Position numbers and translations under genes: made by a program
Shown: positions 34,868-47,645 of the stretch, piece after piece
How the letters are laid out: each line of letters begins with the position of its first letter
Position numbering within the stretch: the first letter of the stretch is position 1
The notes under the pieces: model-generated
Told to the model about the DNA's origin: nothing
Database searches by the model: none
Seen by the model: only the letters and a program-made list of their open reading frames with translations
From: Pratylenchus scribneri
Lineage: Eukaryota; Nematoda; Chromadorea; Rhabditida; Pratylenchidae
DNA: 64,000 nt
Reading direction: 5' to 3'
Assembly: GCA_030063045.1 (NCBI GenBank)
Contig: JAQSEB010000004.1
Location: 1,674,001 to 1,738,000, forward strand

Positions 34868-36071
34868 TCAATATGAACATTCTGCTGTTCCAGCCGCTTT
34901 GTTCAATGCGTTCAAATCGCTCATTGCCGCCAATGTTTTTGCCAATTGTTCAACGCCTGCCTCGGCATTTGCTGAACGTGCGGCACGACTTTTTGGCGCC
35001 GTTTTTTGCTGTCCAGTTTTGCATGTTCCACAACATTTGCACATTAGGCCGAGTTCAATACGAATTTCGGCGGGTAAAGCAGCGAGGAAACTTCGTTCCT
35101 GGGAAATATAATTAAATTCATTTTCGATGGATAATTGAGCTATGGAATTGATGTGTCCAAAATTAAATTCCTTTTGAAATATTTTTTAAAAATTTTCCTA
35201 GAAGTAATTTCGAAATTATTTTTATGCCAATCTTTGTTAAATGGCATTTGCCCAACCGAATTAGGTATATGAATAAAATTTATGTAAATTTATATTTAAC
35301 AAATAAAATTAAAATATTTTTCTTTTTTTGTTTCTAGGCCACATAAACTCCATAATTTCCCTTTTTGATTATCGCAAATGGCTTGCCTGTTTTCGCATTC
35401 CAACCCATTTGTTGTAAGCCTCTCGGGCATTTGGCGATAAATTCTGAATGGTTTGCTGGCGTTCATGAATATGTTCGCCCAATTTTTGGTCAAATTTTTC
35501 GAATCGAATCAACTGCAAATAATTATCAATTTAATATTAATTAAAATGCCTTAAACCCACAGCATCGCCTTTCAACAATTCATTTGCCAATTTCTTGAAT
35601 TCACTTTGTTTTGCCTCAATGTTTAATTCTTCGTTGAACCAAATTTGGCGGAATTTGTCCTTCACTTCGTCCGATTCATTTTTCAGAAATCCTGGTCCAC
35701 AAACACCCTTGAACAATTGCATTCGAACCTTTGAAAAGGAAATGGCCCAAAATAATTTTTGAATAATTTTTTTCCACCTCCTCCGGGATGGCCATTATGA
35801 CTGCCCTTGTTTGGTCCTGTTCCTCTTCGCATTCATCTCCTGCCTGATATTTGACCCAAATTGCATGAATTTTTGCCTGAGCCTCTTGCGGTAGACGATA
35901 AGCAAACGGTGGGATGCCACAGTCCAAATGGCGTTGATGCCACGGGCCAAGTGGGTCGAATGGATCGGTGGATGGCAGTGGGCCAGTGTCACCACAATTA
36001 TAGGCCAAATTCAGGGGAAATACACCGAGAAAAAGGGCCAAAATACTGGCAAGAAACATTTTTTTTATCAA
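34868..36071 (-). CDS. SXP/RAL-2 (DUF148) family secreted protein
   Basis: SXP/RAL-2 proteins are nematode-specific secreted helical proteins known as antigens and, in plant parasites, gland or surface products. Exon 1 (36071 to about 35780) has a signal peptide (MIKKMFLASILALFLGVFPL) and ends MAIPEE. Exon 2 (about 35730-35560) reads FKGVCGPGFLKNESDEVKDK and QSEFKKLANELLKGDA. Exon 3 (about 35512-35395) reads LIRFEKFDQKLGEHIHERQQ and ends WVGMRKQ. Exon 4 (about 35101-34868) reads ERSFLAALPAEIRIELG, then CKCCGTCKTGQQ, and ends AAGTAECSY. Exons 3 and 4 join in phase only if the donor is CAG followed by GCAAGC, a GC-AG intron. The family call rests on the size, the signal peptide and the helical FKKLANELL/LSPNARE pattern. 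Confidence 0.7.
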
Positions 36072-36079
36072 GGAATATT

Positions 36080-37300
36080 ATTTTTTGTTATTATTTCCGA
36101 ATGACCAATAGTGACCAGAAATTGGCGTGCTTTTTATTGGCCAAAAGCCCGTACAGCAAGGCAAAATGGGGAAGAAGATTTGAACAAATGGATGGCTACT
36201 GCTTAAAACGGCTAATCCCCCTCATTTCCCTCTCTATTGCGCTTTTTGCCCAATTCTCCAGCTGCGCAGTCCAGTCTTGGTGGACCCACAAAAAACAATC
36301 CCCTCCATTTTTCCTTTGTTCCAAACGGCCGGAAGTGGACGAGGGAAAAATGGGAGGAAAAGCATTTTTATTTTCTGCGCTTCTCCCCGCAATATTTTTC
36401 GTTGGGCTTTATGGCCAACAAAATGGAAGGGAAGGGGATGTGGCTTTAGTCGTGCATTTTATTTTCCCACCTTTCTTTGATGAAAAGATATATTTGGAAA
36501 TTATTATTTATCCCCATTCAATTTTATTACGATTGGAGAATAATTATATTTCATTTAGCAAAAAAAACAGAAATGTTGGAAAAATTATAAAGGCATATAG
36601 AAAGATAATGTTAGTTAGACCCTTAATAAAGCATTTTCCAACTGAGATCTCTTCAAGATGCGTCGATTCATCATGGAATTTTCCCTGGGGAATATATTTT
36701 GAACTAATATTTTGAATTTTTAAATTGATTCAGAATTCGAAAAGAAAATTGAATATCATTAAAAAATTAGAGAATTATGTCCTCCTTTCGAGTTATACTG
36801 GTCAACATATACGATAATCAATCAAATTTCAAAATTTCAATAAAATACATTGGAATATTTTAATAGATAATTTCTAATACTTCTATCACTCTTTGGGTTT
36901 TTAGTACATTTGGCCTTAAATGGATATAATTTGGAATTTTTAAGAAATTCTATTTCAAAATATATAGTTCATAAGACTATCAATACAAATCTAATCAGCC
37001 ATCTAAGTTCTATAATTAATTTTCATATCTTTTATATCTTATATTGGCTTCACAATTCTATAACAATTATTTTTAATTATTTTTTTTTTATTTCAAAAAC
37101 AATTAATAACGAAAGAAAGATGGAAAGTCAAAAACAAAAAATATATGAATGGAAGGAATTTGGGGCAAAATTATGGGGGAAGGCCCCAGAGTTACAAATC
37201 GATTAAGGAACGGAGAAAATTTATTGTTCCCCCAACCCAAAATATCATTGGATTCCTCAAAAAGTCATCGGGGAGGACAAAAAATAATAAACAAAATAAA
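36080..37300. other. No supported gene; contains a fragment of a family A foldback arm
   Basis: An intergenic stretch between divergent genes. A long plus-strand open frame crosses it but runs antisense over the SXP first exon. At about 36640-36670 GAGATCTCTTCAAGATGCGTC matches the family A foldback arm. The sequence is otherwise AT-rich and unremarkable. Confidence 0.4.
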
Positions 37301-37301
37301 A

Positions 37302-40300
37302 ATGGGAATAATTTGCTTCACAAAAATATTAATTTTATTATTTCTTCAATTTGTCTTTTTCTCATCCTCAAATGCCAAATCCCTTCGAATTCTTCAAATT
37401 GTTCCCGGCTTCACAAATTCCCATGTCCTTTTCAATTATCGGCTGGCCGAAACGTTGACCAGACTTGGCCATCGGGTCACTCTTTGGACCCAAATGGAAA
37501 TGGCCATGGTGTGAGTGGATGGAATTTATTTATTAAATTTTGCACCTCAAATCTATTTTTCAAGTGACTATTAGATCCTAGCAAATTTAATGCACTCGAA
37601 ATATGAATTGATAAAAAAAATTATGATTAAAAAATTACAAAATAGATATAAATCAGGCATTTTTCTTATTTAACCATAATTTTCTGGCCAATTATTTCTA
37701 ATTAATTTTTTTAAATGCCAGAAAGAAAGGGCTTCTTAAAAATAAATGCTTAAAAATGTTTACGAATAAATTTTGCCTAGTTGAAATTTTGGTCAACAAA
37801 TCACAAAATTAGGATACTCATGTTCATGTGTAAGGAAAATTATTAGAATATTGAAGAATTATTAATGAAAAATGATTCAAAATATCGTATCATAATACTA
37901 AATTTTCAGGTTCACCGGCGACTTCAAATTGCCTGAAGGCGTAAAAGAGTTGGTTAATTTAATTTAAAATTAAATTTGCTGGAATTTTTGGGTATTCCGT
38001 CCATTTGGCATTTGGTCAAATTTTAATTTTTACCATTTAAAACTTTTTTTCATAGACAAAAATTGGGCCATAAAATAATCAAATTAAAATATTTCCATTA
38101 ACACAGAATTCGTGTGCCAATCCAATTTAAAGATCGGCTAAAAGTGGAAGGATTGAAGGCAAATTAATGAATTTATTTGTATTGAAAATTCCAAAAATAT
38201 TCAAAGGTTTTCCAAGAGATGATTTTCGCCAGCGGAACACCCTATGAACTTTGGTGGACCGGCAGAGAATTTAAAGTGCCAATTAATTGAGAAAATAAAT
38301 TAATTAATTCCACTTCAATTAAAAGGATATGCGTTTGGAGGCATGTGAACAAATGTTGGGGGAAGGATCCGTCCAAATTGCCAGTCAACAATTTGATTTG
38401 GCCATTGGCCATTTCCATGATTTGTAGGACAAAATTTTTGGGGATTTGGCCTCATTTCCCCTTCTTTTAAAGTTGCCCAGTTGGATTGGCACGTGCCGTT
38501 GGCATTAATCGGGTTTTGGGTCGCAATTAAAAATAAAATTTTTCCCAAATTTTTTCAGTTCATTTGGGTCACCCATGGCCCGTCAATTTATGATTTCAAT
38601 TCCATTTCCGTATTTTCTCATCCATTTAATTTGTAAATTTCTTTTTCCTTAATTTTCAGTTTGGCCTGCGCACATTTCCTTCATTTGTGCCACATCCACT
38701 TTCATCAAATTCGGATAAAATGGTAAAATATAGTGGAGATATTTTTGGGGATTAAATGAATTTAAAGTGGATGGATATGTTAGCCTAATGGCTAAAAATA
38801 GGGCAACAAAATAACATCAAATTAATTTAAAATAATTAAAAAAAAATATTTGAATTCAAATTGTTCAATTCAGCTGATATTTTTTAAGATCAATGAAATT
38901 TGATTTTGTAAATTGGACAATTTTTGGTAAAATAATTAAATGTAAGAAAACCATTTTTCACGACTTTAGTATGCCATAACATTTGTTCATATTAAATAAT
39001 TAGAAATTGAAATGTTTATCCAGTTTATCACTGCAAAATTTTGCTAAAATTAGATTGAAGTGCTTAATATAATTTTTGGACTTGAATTTTTATTAGTTTC
39101 TTTAAATTTTTGTTCAATTTCAATTCATAAAATTTAGAATTAATTTTCAACGAAAATATCCACAATTTATATTCTCAAATCATTAAAAAAAAATAATTTA
39201 TTCTTCCCCAAAATTCCATAATTATATGAAATTCCACTCTTCAGTCATTCATTCGCCGTGTCGTCAATATTCTTTGGCATTTATCCGGCATTGAATTTGT
39301 CAATTTGCCCCATGGCAATTTCAAACTCCCTTATATTTATAAATTAATTATTCAGAACTTCTCCACGAAGAAAATCGACTCTATCGAAAAAGTAAATACC
39401 AAATAAATTTATTTAAAATAAATTTAAATTATTTTTTAGTGTTCCCAAAGGCCTCCGGCGGCGATTTATGGGCATTGGCCCAAAAGCAAGTGAATATTCT
39501 GTTGTTGAATGGGGAAAGGCGGTTGGATTTCCCACGGCCATTTCCCCTACATATAATCCATTTGGGAGCATTGGGTGAAAAGAAAATGGCACAAATTGAG
39601 GCTGCGGCGGTGCCAAAATTGGACCCGGATTTTGAGGCCATTTATTCGCGGCCAAGGAGCAAAGGTTGGAAAGGAAGGAAATGGAAGGTGAAAAAAGAAT
39701 ATTTTTACAGGGGTTATTCTCTTCTCAATGGTATCAAATTTGTCTATGTTTTTTGGCCAATTTCCTCTTTTCCACAAATTGTGATTAGGGCACCGTTTCC
39801 AATACGACAAATATGCCTGAGGGAATGAGGCAAAGTTTTTTGGAAGCATTTGGCCAAATCCCCGAATATGATTTCATTTGGAAAACGGAACAACCCGAAA
39901 TGGATGGACAAATGCAAAAATTCACGAATGTTCATTTGTGTCGATGGATTCCACAAAAGGCATTAATTCGTATGTGCCTTATTAATTTAAGGAGTGATTG
40001 AATACCCTTCGGTTTTTGGCCTATAAACTAAAACTTAACAATGCAATAGTCAAATTTTGAAAGGAAATATAACATTTGTGAGGTCTGATGAGGGTAGCCT
40101 TTATATAAAGTCAGCTTTATTTTCATTAATATTCAATTATAAAAATTATTAACTTGAAAATAAAATAATTCGAGTTCTCCAAGGAAAATTCATTGTTTTT
40201 TTCATTTCATTTCAAAATTATAAAATTTGTTACCATTTCATAGATAAATTGTATGCTTTTTGAATGTTACTTATAGCATTCCCAGATTAGATATTGCCTT

Positions 40301-40939
40301 GTTAAATTTTAGTCCAAAAAATTTGTAAAGTATTTAATCCGGACGGTATCCAATCATCCTTTTTGGCAAATAAAAAGCCAAATCAACATTAATTAAATTG
40401 CCGCATTATAGGCCATCCCCGGACTGCACTTTTGCTTGCCCACGGCGGCTATAACAGTTTTTTGGAGGCGGCACAAGCTGGCAAACCCGTCGTCCTTGTC
40501 CCATTATTTGCTGACCAAAGCATAAATGCGCAAAGGGCGAAGCGTTTTGGGATGGCCGAAACACTGGATAAATTGGCATTAAGCCCGGATGTGGTGGAGA
40601 AAACATTGAGAAAAGTGCTCCAAAATGAGGGGTAATTTTAGGGCATTTCCATAATTAATTTATTTTGGTTAAAGTTATTTGCAAAATGCCCAAAAATTGT
40701 CGGTAAGAATTTTAATTTTTAAATATTTTTTCATTTTTCTGATCTTATAGAAAATGCTGGCCGATAAACCCCATTCGGAAATGTCAATGCCCTCATTGGA
40801 ATATGCCCTCAAATTGGCAATTTCACCAAAACCAGAATATTTTGCATTAAAATTGGCACAAAATTTGAACTTTTTTGAACATTACTTTTTGGATTCGTCC
40901 ATTGCATTGTTTGCATTGATTTGGCTGATTACTCGATGA
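37302..40939 (+). CDS. UDP-glucuronosyltransferase (UGT), multi-exon
   Basis: UGTs are ER membrane enzymes that conjugate sugars to lipophilic compounds. Exon 1 (37302-37510) has a signal peptide and RILQIVPGFTNSHVLFNYRL. Later exons add FTGDFKLPEGVKEL (37910), IRVPIQFKDRLKVEGLK (ending 38158), VFQEMIFASGTPYELWWTG, CPVGLARAVGINRVLG, LRTFPSFVPHPL (38.7 kb) and FVNLPHGNFKLPYIY (39.3 kb). A 39.44-kb exon encodes GGDLWALAQKQVNILLLNG. The sugar-donor region follows: GTVSNTTNMPEGMRQSFLE, NVHLCRWIPQKAL and LLLAHGGYNSFLEAAQAGKP, the UGT signature. It ends with a membrane segment LDSSIALFALIWLITR and almost no cytoplasmic tail. A 20-nt micro-exon (39711-39730) and a GC-AG intron (donor at 38159) are needed for an open frame. 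Confidence 0.88.
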
Positions 40940-41093
40940 AATTTTTTTATTATTTTATTTATTAATTATTGCAATGGAAATGAAGGAATAAATGATAAAA
41001 AAAGAAGAGAGAATTTGGTTTTATGGCTTTGGCCAATGATTTAGAGGAAATGGACCCGTTTTTCTGTTTCGTAAATCCAAATTTTTGTTCATA

Positions 41094-42030
41094 TTAGCTG
41101 GTGGCCATTTGATGGTCTTCATTGGAGTCGGCTACGCCAATTGTGCCAGCCTTTTTCCGCATTGGTCCTAGAATTAATTCCTTGGAGCTGATTTTGGATT
41201 CCAACGATTCACTGACTGAATTGACAAAAAATGAATTTTAAAATTTTATTATGGATTTAATTTTATGAAAATAATCGGAATACTTTTCAAAATATTCTAT
41301 TGACCATTTTAAATTTAATTGGAAATATTATGAAAAGTGATTAATAAATATTAAATACGAAGATTGATTCCTATATATAGTTTTTGATAGATAGTTATCT
41401 CGAGAATCAATTTATAAATTTTCTTCTAAAAATCTTCTGCCATATTTGTCTTTTAGGCCATTTAACTTAAACAAACCAGGCTTCTTTAAAATTTCTATCA
41501 AGCCTACTAATTATATTTACCCAAACCTAGTACTTAATTATTAAGCTTTAAACTATTTAATGGCCTCAAAAATGCTTGATTTTTTGATGCGAATTTACGG
41601 GTAATAAATAGATATTTTCAGTTCAAATGCTATTACAAATGAGTCCTAGGGTACTATAAAATTATTAAATTCCTCTTCTATATAGATTTAAGAACAAAAA
41701 TTTAATTATTTAATCATTTATTGTTAATTTTATTCCATTAAATGTTTGTCATTATTGAATGTGAAAAACTCACCAAGTTGATCAATTTTTGGTCCAAGCG
41801 ACAAAGAAAGTGCCACCAAAACAACGGCAATTGTCTGTTAATGGGACACTGGTCAAAATAAACCCAATAACAATATTTACGGTAAGGACGAGTGCCACCA
41901 ATGCCACAACACGTTTCACCCATCGCTGATTGCGCTCCTTGAGTTGACGGGCTTCGTCCTCAGTCAACGGCGGGAATGGGTCCTCTTCCATCAAATTAAT
42001 ATGGGTGAAAATTTGTTGTTTGGCTGCCAC
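41094..42030 (-). CDS. Small single-pass membrane protein, unrecognised
   Basis: Exon 1 (42030 to about 41880) starts MAAKQQIFTHINLMEEDPF and reaches ERNQRWVKRVVALVALVLT. A 46-nt intron (GTAAATATTG to ATTAACAG) joins it in phase to TIAVVLVALSLSLGPKIDQL. Together these make one long hydrophobic helix that would otherwise be interrupted by a stop. The last exon (about 41216-41094) reads SESLESKISSKELILG and ends DSNEDHQMATS. The total is about 105 residues with an acidic N-terminus, a central membrane segment and a hydrophilic tail. There is no recognised family. Confidence 0.55.
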
Positions 42031-42049
42031 GTAAAAATAAATTTGGCTA

Positions 42050-44100
42050 AATAAACGCCAAATAGCGAATAAATGTTAATGGGGCGCAGAAGTGTTTGCC
42101 CTTTTTAAATGTGATGGAATGGCCGGATGGTACACAAAATGCCGTAAGAAAAAGGGGAAAGCTTCTTCCTCGCGCCTCCTTTTTTGTGTTTAGTGCTGAC
42201 GCCTTTGGCCTTTAACTTCTTGAGAATTTTTTGCCTCGAAAAAAAAAGAAGGAAAATTTACGTTAATGCGATTTTAACTCAAGTGGAATGAATAAAATGT
42301 GCAGGAGGGATATATTCGATATGGGAGGAGTGGGGACACACAAACACTCGGGAAAAATGAGCTGTTGGCCAAAAAAAGTGGGAAGGGGGAGGGAGGGGGA
42401 GAGTGCCACCGTCGTGTGGTGGATGGAGGAAATGCGGCAGCAAACACTGGGGGGAAATGCCGTCGTCGTCGCTTCCACAGCCTTGGCCACTTCTTTTTCC
42501 CCTCTCCAACAAAAGGGGGCCATGGGCGGCATCCCCACCCTTGGAGAGGGGGGGGTCTCTTACGCAGCGCATAAAAATTTTATTAGACGACGCTGGAGGG
42601 GCAAAAATGGGGAAGTAGGAAATGCAAGCCGAAAAAGGCGAGGGAAATGACACCACACCACACATGGGAGAGGCTTTGAGGGCCGCCGAATAGCCAAAAA
42701 GTGCGAAAATGTGAATTGGAATGGATGGATTTGTACTTTTTGGCCACAATTGGCAATTTGGCTTGGAACGGAAATTTATTCGGATTTGATTGGATGAGAT
42801 ATGATGCTGAAATTTGAGTTGAATATCCCAATTTGGCCAAATCCAATTTGGAAAGGCCACAAAAATGCCGAAACAAAAAGAAAGAATTGTTTTATCGGAA
42901 ATTGAATTCTTTTTATTTTGTTTAGGAAAAAATGGAACAGCACAATGAAAATGGGGCATTCCATTTATGTGGGAATGAAGTCAATCAATTTGGGGACAAA
43001 AAGGGAGGGAGGCGGTATTGGCCAAAAGCGCACAGAGGAGAAGGGAAGAATGAATAAATAAACTAACGGGGAAAAGGGGGAAAGAAGGGGAACGGAATTT
43101 GGCCAAGCGGAAAAATGTGACCAAAAAGGTGGAAAAGGGGAAGCCACACCATTTCGGCGATGGCACCAGAAAAAAAAGCTTTGATGCTTTGGCCAAAAAA
43201 CCTGAGGCATTCTACACATCAAACACCTCGTTTTTGCGGGGCCAAAAATTTATGCGGTGTGTTGAGCCATGAAATTGTTTTTTTTGGAAGGCAAACACTT
43301 GGCGAAAGAGAAAAATTTGATTTGATGAAAAAACATACTGCAGTTGACGAAAAAATTAAAATGATTTATGGGTTTGTAACTAGATCCCCAAACCTTATAC
43401 CTTAATCTATAGATCTCGTAAAAATTCATCATATTATGTATAGCTTCGGTTTAACTAATTTTAATTTAAACTGTTTAATGCCCTTTAATTTTAACAAATT
43501 ATAACAACTTATTTAAGATCCGATGAGTTTCGATAAGCTTTATCCCACGAGTTTATGGATTGTTATGTATGAAAAATCGTTAAGCCATTATAATTATTTT
43601 GGCTTATTTTATTTTATATTCGGTAAATTAAATTGCATCACAAATTTATGCAGTGTATTGAACCTTGAAATTGTTTTCTAATGTAAACATTTGGCTCTTA
43701 GTCTTAGTGCATTTTCATAATGTCGAAAGACAAACGACTGTCTCTTACATTCCATATTTAGGGCCAAATAAAAACAAAAAATGTTGTATGGCAGAAAATT
43801 TATGAAATTTTTGCCAAATGAATGGAAACGGACGAAGCTGGAAATTGTTGCCTTGGGAAACTCCGAGAATTGTAATTAGGGGAGTGCCTTGGCATTGGCA
43901 CATTCCACAGCCCTCTTCAAAAAATGACCCAGACCTTTTCAAAAACTAAAAGCAATTTTATTTTATTTTGACAAGCAAAAACAATCAATTGGACGGACAC
44001 TTAAGGCCACGAAATTGGCCAAGCTGTCATCGGCACAAAAAGGGGAAGGAGGAAGGGAAAACGAGGAATTCCCTCCGTATTTCATTCTTTCTTTCATTCA
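42050..44100. other. No supported gene; purine/pyrimidine-biased, GC-richer stretch
   Basis: Many open frames overlap on both strands at 42260-43220, but they share the same low-complexity composition (runs of GGAGGGGGAG type) and have no splice or domain logic. At about 43375-43590 an eroded family A foldback is visible (AGATCTCGTAAAA, AAACTGTTTAATG, GATCCGATGAGTTTCGAT). The region may hold the promoter of the small membrane-protein gene. Confidence 0.4.
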
Positions 44101-44106
44101 ATTTCA

Positions 44107-47100
44107 TTATTGGCTGCTGGAAATTGGCTGTCGTGTCCTCCTCCCACTATTGCTATTGAGCAGGGCATCGCCATCATCATTTTGTTGTTGTTCCCGCCTC
44201 CTCCGTCGATGAGGGCTTTTGAATGAAAAAGCGGCGGCCAAAAGGGCATAAAAAAGGAGGGCAAATGCCAAAAGCAGTAATGCCAACAACGGGGTCAATG
44301 CCGACGGTTTTCGGCCCAGCCATTGGCCCATTCCAATTCCAATTGTTGAAGTGGCGGGCGGAAGTCGAGGACATGAGAGGCGATTTGTTGTAGTCAACAG
44401 GAATGGGCAATGTGGACGAGGGCAAAGTAGGGGACGGACAAGGGGAACTGTGGGTGAAAAGAGGGAAAAATTAATTGAGAATCAAATTAAATTTTGATTT
44501 AAAAATTTTGCAAAAAATTGGCATTTTAATGGTAAAAAGGACAACAAATCAGAGTAATTTTTAATTTACTATGGGCTATATTCATGCTTTGTCCTTGATA
44601 ACTTAATAACCTTCAAGACTAAGTTTAATTCTTTCTTATTACCCAAAAGGGCATAAAAACTGCTTAGCCAATTTCATTTATTTCAAAGTTAAAATAAATA
44701 GAATTCTAATTATTAAATTTTTTTTTGATTTAATTTAAATTAACCAAAAGGCTGAATTCTGGCTTGCGGTTGCAAAAGCCAATTCCACAGCTGGGAATGA
44801 AGCAAGGAAAGGCCCCTGGCTGACAAATGAGCACAATCGGGGCCAAGCACCGAAACATCAGGCCTTGAAAATGATTAAAAAACAGTGTTGAATTATTTGA
44901 ATTTGCCGAAAAATTTTGGTGTCAAGAAAATAGTTTTTTGAGGCCATATAACTTGGTCATAACAAAATGTTGGGTAATAAGGTTAGGTTTAGCTTTAGAT
45001 TAGGGCTTTAGTTTTCGGAGCATAAAAATCTTAAAGAAGTCTGTTATGGTCGAATTCTCTGGCCTTAAATTAAGTAAATTTTTTGATAGGAAAGTTTTCT
45101 GTAAATGAAATATTTCCCATAATGGTTGAAGAATTAGGGCCTCACATTCGATCGGGGGTTGGCAAAGGTCGTCCCTGGTCCATCAAATCGGCAATTTCCA
45201 CATAAAATTCTTCGCTTTGGAAATTTATTGCAATTCTGGCCTCAACCTAAAATCCATTTAATACATTTTAATTATCCACATTTCAAACTTCTTCCCATGC
45301 CATTTCCACCCTCTCTTTTTCTTGCCAATTCCAAAGGTCCAATACTTTGGCACAAAATGCACTGCTCCGAGCCAAAATATGCCAAAAGGCCTAATGTAGA
45401 ATGGATGGGGGAATGTTGCGTAATAGATGATGGGAAAATGGCAAATAAAGGAAAAAACAAACAAATTGAGAATGCCGTAAAATTAGGAGGAATGTGCGTT
45501 TGGGCAATTTGTGACGAATGATATGGACGGCCTGAAGTGTGGCATGGGCCAAACGGAATGGACTTTGGCCTTGGCGAATATCCTCAAAAATAATTAAATT
45601 TTTAAATAAATTAAAATTAATTATGTGGGATTTACAGGATTAATGGAATTAATTTTATTTTTCTAAACAAAAAGTGTCCCTTTTTCACTGATTTATATGC
45701 CAAATAGTAAAATATTCTTGTCTTTCATCTAATTTTGTCTTTTCTCTTTTTCAATTGTATTAAATATTTTATAAAGTATAAAAAGAAAAATATTTAATTT
45801 GCAGAAAAAAATTGAATTTACTGAAAATTTAAGTCAAAAAATACTCTCAGGATTAGGTTTAAAGTTAGATTAAGGTAAGGTATGCTTTAAATAAAAAGAA
45901 TCGTAAATCTGATTTAACCAATTTATATGGTATGGACTCAAAAGATTATTTTTCGACTAGAAAAATTTTCTGCAAATTAATAATATCCATAAAATAAAAT
46001 AAAGAAAATTTTAGATAAACAATAAAATTCTAATTTGTATTTCCCTAAAATAAATAGTCTAAAATTTAAATTAAAAATGATTAATTAATTTTCATCAAAA
46101 ATTTTAAAATTGTTCATATTCTATATTATAGAGAATTGTTTCCCTTATTGTCTTATATTTCCCCTTGTATTTTTTACATGCAATCCTGGTGCAATCACTA
46201 TCAATTTCCATGTGTCCTCATGTCTTGGCATCGCTTGAATTTGGACAGCAATTTCTCGAGTCCAACTTTGCAAATCTTTATGTTCTCCTTCGGCTGAATT
46301 TGCCAATGTGATTTTGGCACCAAATGTGCCAAAAATTTGGGCCAATGAGGGCAAATGCGGATGGGAAGAAAGGGAAAGAGTGCAGTCTCGGCGAAAATCT
46401 TGTTTAAAAGATAATATCCATAAATTAGCGAAGGAAAATATTTAATTTGCCGAAAAACTATAATTTTAGGATTTATTCTGCATTCAAAAACATATACCAT
46501 TGGATAGAGTTGATCAAATTTCATTGAATTGTCATAATTTATTTTAATTTTGGTCAAAAATTAAAGAATATTAAACGGTTTAAAAAACCGATTTAATTTT
46601 TGTTCATAATTATTAAAAATTGGTTAATCATATGCCAAGACATAACATATAATTAAATGATTCGTTTTGACCAGATTTATCAAATGAGTTCAAGTTTTAT
46701 AGGTCTTTATGATACATTAAAAATATTTGGTCCAATTAAATAATACTACGGCAATTCTAATATTAATGGCCTCCAAGGCTAATATTTTTTAGATTACCTC
46801 CAAAGGGCTTCTATTAGATGATAGTAATAAATATAGTATCCAATAAAAACTGACTGGCCATCAATTCGGCCAATTCCACTCCATTCTCTTTTTGGGCATT
46901 TTGAAGAAAATTCCTCTCCGGGCAAATTCTCGTCAAATGGCCAATTTCCGCATAAATGCCAATTTGCTTTGGGCTAAGCATGGAAGCCGAACTTGGAACG
47001 GTAATTGATGTGGAAGAATCGCCGCATTTTCGGAGGGAACCGAGAAGGCGATAATCAATTGGGAATTCCAATGCCGCAAACGCACTTTGGTTGGTCTGAA

Positions 47101-47645
47101 AAAATTTCGTTTTTGAAAACTTTGCTATTTTAAAATTTTTCTTTTTATTTTTCTGGAAATTTAATATGTTTTCGGGTAAATTTAAATAAATTCCGTCTGT
47201 TTTCAGGTAAGTTTTAATTTGATTCCGCCTGTTTTCCAGAAAAAGCATTACTTCCTGTTTTGAATTGGTAAAGAGAAAAAAATCCACAAAAAATGAGAGA
47301 GCCTTATTATTATTATAAGAAAAATTGTCCATCGAAATTATCTCTCTGTATTGAATAATCTAAAAGCTAAATGTAAAGAACTAAATAAAAATATTTATAT
47401 TTTATTAAACCCTATTAAGCCTTCCTTTTATAAAATGTTTAAAAACCCATAGAAATTGGATAATTTTATACCCTGAGTTCCAACAATTCATGCCAAGCTT
47501 GTTGAAGAGCATCTGGCCTTTCAGTTGGCCTAGTTGGCCTCAACACTGCATTAATTCGACGATTTGCCACCACAATTTGAATGATTGAAACAATAACAAA
47601 GGATAAGAAAATAAAACTGTGAAACAATCCAATGGACCGGCCCAT
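44107..47645 (-). CDS. Phospholipase B-like (GDSL-type) membrane protein, probable pseudoenzyme
   Basis: Seven exons join in phase: about 47645-47474, 47098-46860, 46389-46190, 45582-45480, 45390-45293, 45246-45145, and 44870-44760 followed by the last at 44448-44107. The start MGRSIGLFHSFIFLSF gives a signal peptide. The chain follows phospholipase B1: LSPKQIGIYAEIGHLTR (usual LGDSLT block), then TLANSAEGEHKDLQ, DTWKLIVIAPGLH (usual GGND block), LQAVHIIRHKLPKRTFLLIL and PDCAHLSARGLSLLHSQLW (the DxxH block, intact). It ends with LLCPRPHCPFLL, a membrane helix (ALTPLLALLLLAFALLFYAL) and a basic tail. The nucleophilic Ser and the oxyanion Asn appear replaced, so catalysis is doubtful. The family call comes from the remembered block pattern. 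GC- and Pro-rich DNA at the 3' end is coding. Confidence 0.72.
45590..46180. other. Intron of the PLB-like gene, no other feature
   Basis: AT-rich intron sequence between the exons ending at 46190 and starting at 45582. It contains TTAGGTTTAAAGTTAGATT-like phrases that also recur near 4230, 44980 and 48080, which suggests a dispersed AT-rich repeat. Confidence 0.4.
46490..46740. mobile_element. Eroded family A foldback
   Basis: Contains ATATACCATTGGATAGAG, AAACGGTTTAAAAAACCG and GACCAGATTTATCAAATGAG in the same order as other family A copies. It lies inside an intron of the PLB-like gene. Confidence 0.45.

Noticed and set aside
35861..36715. 284-residue plus-strand open frame
   Set aside because: It runs antisense over the first exon of the SXP/RAL-2 gene and then through AT-rich intergenic DNA and a family A fragment. 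It has no domain, no conserved-looking composition and no splice logic; it is most likely a chance frame.
42279..42959. 226-residue minus-strand open frame and several overlapping frames on both strands
   Set aside because: The stretch is purine/pyrimidine-biased and several frames are open at once, which reflects low stop-codon frequency. No family or exon pattern was found.
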